NCBI RefSeq assembly: GCF_030719035.1
Contig: NZ_CP132203.1
Location: 2,046,001-2,110,000 of the forward strand
DNA from: Hahella sp. HNIBRBA332
GTDB taxonomy: Bacteria; Pseudomonadota; Gammaproteobacteria; Pseudomonadales; Oleiphilaceae
Direction: 5' to 3'
Length of the DNA stretch: 64,000 bases
Under the pieces are notes generated by a model that ran no database searches, was not told where the DNA came from, and was given only the letters and a program-made list of their open reading frames with translations. The translations under genes were made by a program, and so were the position numbers. Position 1 is the first letter of the stretch. Each line of letters begins with the position of its first letter. Positions 61,389-64,000 of this stretch are shown in pieces.

Positions 61389-62801
61389 ATGAAACGTTAC
61401 GAGCAGTTGGCGAATGAAATCGCGGACCTGATCCGCTCTGGCGTACTGCCGGCGGGAAGCCGGGTTCCGTCGGTGCGTAACGCCAGTAAAACTTATGGCG
61501 TCAGCGCTTCCACTGTATTCGAAGCCTATTACCTGTTGGAAAACCGCGGCTTGATCCGCTCCAGGCCGCGCTCGGGGTATTTTGTCTGCAACCAGGCCAA
61601 GCAAGCGGCGCCGGCAACGCAAAAACGCCCGCGACAGACGTTGTCCTCCACCTCCGTGGACGTCAGCGAACTGGTGTTTTCCGTGCTGGGATCCGTGCGC
61701 GACCCCGCCATTACGCCACTGGGCTCCGCGTTCCCCAGTCCGACGTTGTTTCCCATGCAAAGACTGGCGCGTTCTATGGCCAAGGCCACGCGCCTGATGG
61801 ACTTGCGCTCAGTGGTCGCCGATCTGCCGCCGGGAAACCGGGATCTGCGTCGTCAGATTGCATTGCGATATGTCATGGAGGGCGTCTCCACGCCGATGGA
61901 GGAGCTGGTTATCACCAGCGGGGCCATGGAGGCGCTGAATCTGTGTCTGCAGGCGGTGACGCAACCGGGCGATCTGGTGGCGATTGAATCGCCCGCTTTC
62001 TACGCCAGCCTGCAAGTGCTGGAGCGCCTGCAGCTCAAAGCGGTGGAGATTCCCGTGGACGCCGGAGCCGGCATGGATCTGGATGTATTGGAGCAGGCGC
62101 TGGGCAAGCATCCGATCAAGGCCTGCTGGCTGATGTCCAACTTCCAGAACCCGGTGGGCGTCACCCTGGCGGAGGAGAAGAAGCGTCGGCTGGTTGAGCT
62201 GTTGCGACGGCGCCAGGTTCCGCTGATCGAGGATGACGTCTATGGTGAGCTGTATTTCAGCGCTCATGCGCCCAAACCCGCTAAAGCCTTTGATGAGGAT
62301 GGTTGGGTCATGCACTGCGGTTCGTTCTCGAAAAGTCTCGCTCCCGGTTATCGCGTCGGTTGGACCGCCGCCGGCCGTTTTGCGCAACAGGTGGAGCGTC
62401 TGCGTCTGATGACGACGATTTCCGCGTCCATTCCCGCCCAGGCGGCGATTGCGGATTACCTGCAATTCGGCGGCTATGACCGTCATTTGCGCAAGCTGCG
62501 CCATAATCTGGAAGTGCAGCAGAACCAGATGCTGGCGGCGATAGATCGCTACTTCCCGCCGCAAACCCGGGTGACGCGGCCTGACGGCGGCTACTTTTTG
62601 TGGCTGGAATTACCCGCCGCTGTGGATTCGCTGGCCCTGTTTAAACTGGCGTTGGAGCAGGGCGTCAGCATCGCTCCGGGACCGATATTCTCCGCCACGC
62701 GTCGTTTCCGCAATTTTATCCGCCTTAATTATGGTCATCCCTGGGGGCCGGAGTTTGAGCAGGCCATGGATGTGCTGGGACGCCTCGTCCGTTCCTTTTG
62801 A
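61389..62801 (+). CDS. MocR-type regulator (GntR HTH fused to aminotransferase domain)
   Basis: The 470-residue fusion has an N-terminal GntR winged helix (YEQLANEIADLIRSGVLPAG, then VRNASKTYGVSASTV). A fold-type I aminotransferase domain follows at about 110-470, with SNFQNPVG and the PLP lysine in SFSKSLAPGYRVGW. MocR proteins sense amines or PLP-linked metabolites. The target could be the adjacent lyase gene; no operator was identified. Confidence 0.9.
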   Translation: MKRYEQLANEIADLIRSGVLPAGSRVPSVRNASKTYGVSASTVFEAYYLLENRGLIRSRPRSGYFVCNQAKQAAPATQKRPRQTLSSTSVDVSELVFSVLGSVRDPAITPLGSAFPSPTLFPMQRLARSMAKATRLMDLRSVVADLPPGNRDLRRQIALRYVMEGVSTPMEELVITSGAMEALNLCLQAVTQPGDLVAIESPAFYASLQVLERLQLKAVEIPVDAGAGMDLDVLEQALGKHPIKACWLMSNFQNPVGVTLAEEKKRRLVELLRRRQVPLIEDDVYGELYFSAHAPKPAKAFDEDGWVMHCGSFSKSLAPGYRVGWTAAGRFAQQVERLRLMTTISASIPAQAAIADYLQFGGYDRHLRKLRHNLEVQQNQMLAAIDRYFPPQTRVTRPDGGYFLWLELPAAVDSLALFKLALEQGVSIAPGPIFSATRRFRNFIRLNYGHPWGPEFEQAMDVLGRLVRSF

Positions 62802-62936
62802 AAAACCAGTCATGCCTGTCAGCGATGGATCGCCATCTGATATGGTTTTTTAAATCTTTTCTGAAACTGTTTGTTTGCTGCGTAGGCCTGAATAATCCCG
62901 CCTGACTTTTGGATGTAAAAAGGAAGGTGGCGGCGA

Positions 62937-64000
62937 ATGAGCGAGCATATCCCGGTTCACAATATTGAGGCGGTGACGGTTGATCTGTATGAGTCCCGCA
63001 CCAAGGTTCATACCCGCAGTTTCAGTGGTCGCTTCAGGCGTTTGCGTCTGTTGGGCGGCTTTCTTCTGTTCGCCCTGTACTTCGGGGTGGCCTGGCTGAA
63101 CTGGGAAGGTCGCCAGGCGGTGTTGTGGGATATTTCCTCCCGCAAGTTTCATATCTTTGGCGACACCTTTTGGCCGCAGGATTTTATCCTGCTTTCCGGC
63201 ATTCTCATCATCGCCGCCTTTGGCCTGTTCTTCCTGACCGTGTTCGCTGGCCGCGCCTGGTGCGGTTACGCCTGTCCTCAGAGCATGTGGACCTGGGTAT
63301 TCATGTGGGCGGAAAAGGTCACGGAAGGCGATCGCAATCAACGCATCAAACTGGATAAGGCGCCGGTGAGTCTTGAGAAGGCTGCGCGACGCGGACTCAA
63401 GCATGGGCTGTGGGTCTTGATCAGTCTGGCGACGGCGGTGACTTTCGTCGGTTATTTCACGCCCATCCGCGCTCTGGTCACGGATCTCGCCACCCTGGAG
63501 GTTGGCGGCTGGAGTTTGTTCTGGATCGGATTTTTCACCGTCGCCACCTATCTGAACGCCGGCTGGCTGCGCGAGCAGGTGTGTTTTCATATGTGTCCCT
63601 ACGGACGGTTCCAGTCTTCCATGCTTGATGAGGACTCTTTGGTGGTTACCTATGACGCCGCCAGAGGCGAATCTCGCGGCCCGCGCAAGAAGAACGCCCC
63701 TTATCGCACACAAGGCCTGGGGGATTGCGTGGACTGCAGCCTGTGCGTGCAGGTGTGTCCCACCGGCATTGATATTCGCGACGGGCTGCAAATGGAGTGC
63801 ATCGGATGCGCCGCCTGTATCGACGCCTGTGACGCGGTCATGGCGAAGATGAACTATGACGCGGGCCTGATTCGCTACACCGGCGAACGCGCATTGAAAG
63901 GCGGCGAGGCGCGCATACTCCGGCCGCGACTGTTGGGATACGGCGCGGTGTTGCTGTTGATGATCAGCGTGTTCGCCTGGGTGATGGCGTCTCGTCCGCT
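62937..64000 (+). CDS. ccoG: Cytochrome c oxidase accessory protein CcoG, 5' part
   Basis: The first 354 codons are present; the gene runs past the end of the window. AGGAAGG lies upstream of the ATG. It has membrane helices near residues 40, 85, 160, 190 and from about 340. The four-Cys motif GRAWCGYACPQSMWTW, HMCPYGRFQSSM and the ferredoxin segment CVDCSLCVQVCP with a second cluster CIGCAACIDACD match CcoG/FixG/RdxA. It works in copper delivery or reduction for cbb3-type oxidase assembly, usually beside ccoNOP and fixI, which should lie nearby outside the window. Confidence 0.92.
   Translation, partial: MSEHIPVHNIEAVTVDLYESRTKVHTRSFSGRFRRLRLLGGFLLFALYFGVAWLNWEGRQAVLWDISSRKFHIFGDTFWPQDFILLSGILIIAAFGLFFLTVFAGRAWCGYACPQSMWTWVFMWAEKVTEGDRNQRIKLDKAPVSLEKAARRGLKHGLWVLISLATAVTFVGYFTPIRALVTDLATLEVGGWSLFWIGFFTVATYLNAGWLREQVCFHMCPYGRFQSSMLDEDSLVVTYDAARGESRGPRKKNAPYRTQGLGDCVDCSLCVQVCPTGIDIRDGLQMECIGCAACIDACDAVMAKMNYDAGLIRYTGERALKGGEARILRPRLLGYGAVLLLMISVFAWVMASRP

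Overview
The window looks like chromosome from a marine gammaproteobacterium of the Oceanospirillales, most like Hahella. This is an inference from protein families and a GC content in the mid-50s; no rRNA or other taxonomic marker is present. There are no tRNA or rRNA genes and no CRISPR array. Most genes have ordinary host composition. Two stretches are clearly AT-richer and look acquired: about 9.85-15.7 kb and about 36.3-38.9 kb.

Layout. 1-8.9 kb: the end of a D-threonine aldolase/D-serine dehydratase-like gene, an OmpA-type lipoprotein, ompW behind an FNR-like site, two tandem periplasmic binding-protein paralogues, a large hybrid histidine kinase with two FixL-type PAS domains, and a nitroreductase/MarR divergent pair. 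Two inverted copies of a 107-bp intergenic element bracket ompW to the kinase. 8.9-18.1 kb: an accessory/defence-like island with an orphan Imm11-type immunity gene, a GIY-YIG protein between 37-bp direct repeats, a RuvC-fold protein coupled to a Ser/Thr kinase, a membrane KAP NTPase, an intact IS5-family element, a Gly-rich membrane protein and an Nmad2-domain protein. 18-29.9 kb: a binding protein; a TonB receptor / Asp-box protein / thioredoxin operon; a tail-lysozyme-like protein; a DUF4013 gene split by a 141-bp MITE; small genes; a TPR protein; and an AraC regulator/methyltransferase pair around a perfect Fur box. 30.5-36.1 kb: an aerolysin-family toxin without the N-terminal lobe, a seven-repeat Cys-rich secreted protein and a four-gene envelope cluster. 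36.3-40.1 kb: an array of immunity-like genes (one SUKH), a GNAT and a stand-alone predicted clan CD cysteine peptidase.

40.3-45 kb is a complete gluconate module: TRAP transporter dctPQM, gluconokinase gntK and repressor gntR, with two palindromic GntR operators ahead of dctP. 45.2-49.3 kb carries a LuxR-type regulator, hypotheticals and a metallo-hydrolase/TetR divergent pair. 49.4-57.6 kb is a type VI secretion effector operon: vgrG, a TPR adaptor, an Rhs-PAAR effector with a predicted nuclease tip, and its likely immunity gene. 58.1-64 kb holds an Rrf2 regulator with an Old Yellow Enzyme reductase, a GNAT, a CitE-like lyase, a MocR-type regulator and the start of ccoG.

The best candidate for an undescribed system is the 9.85-15.7 kb block. 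A RuvC-fold protein and an apparently active eukaryote-type kinase overlap in reading frame, face a KAP NTPase, and share a 16-bp promoter-like sequence with the GIY-YIG gene. Its function is inferred from the context and families only.
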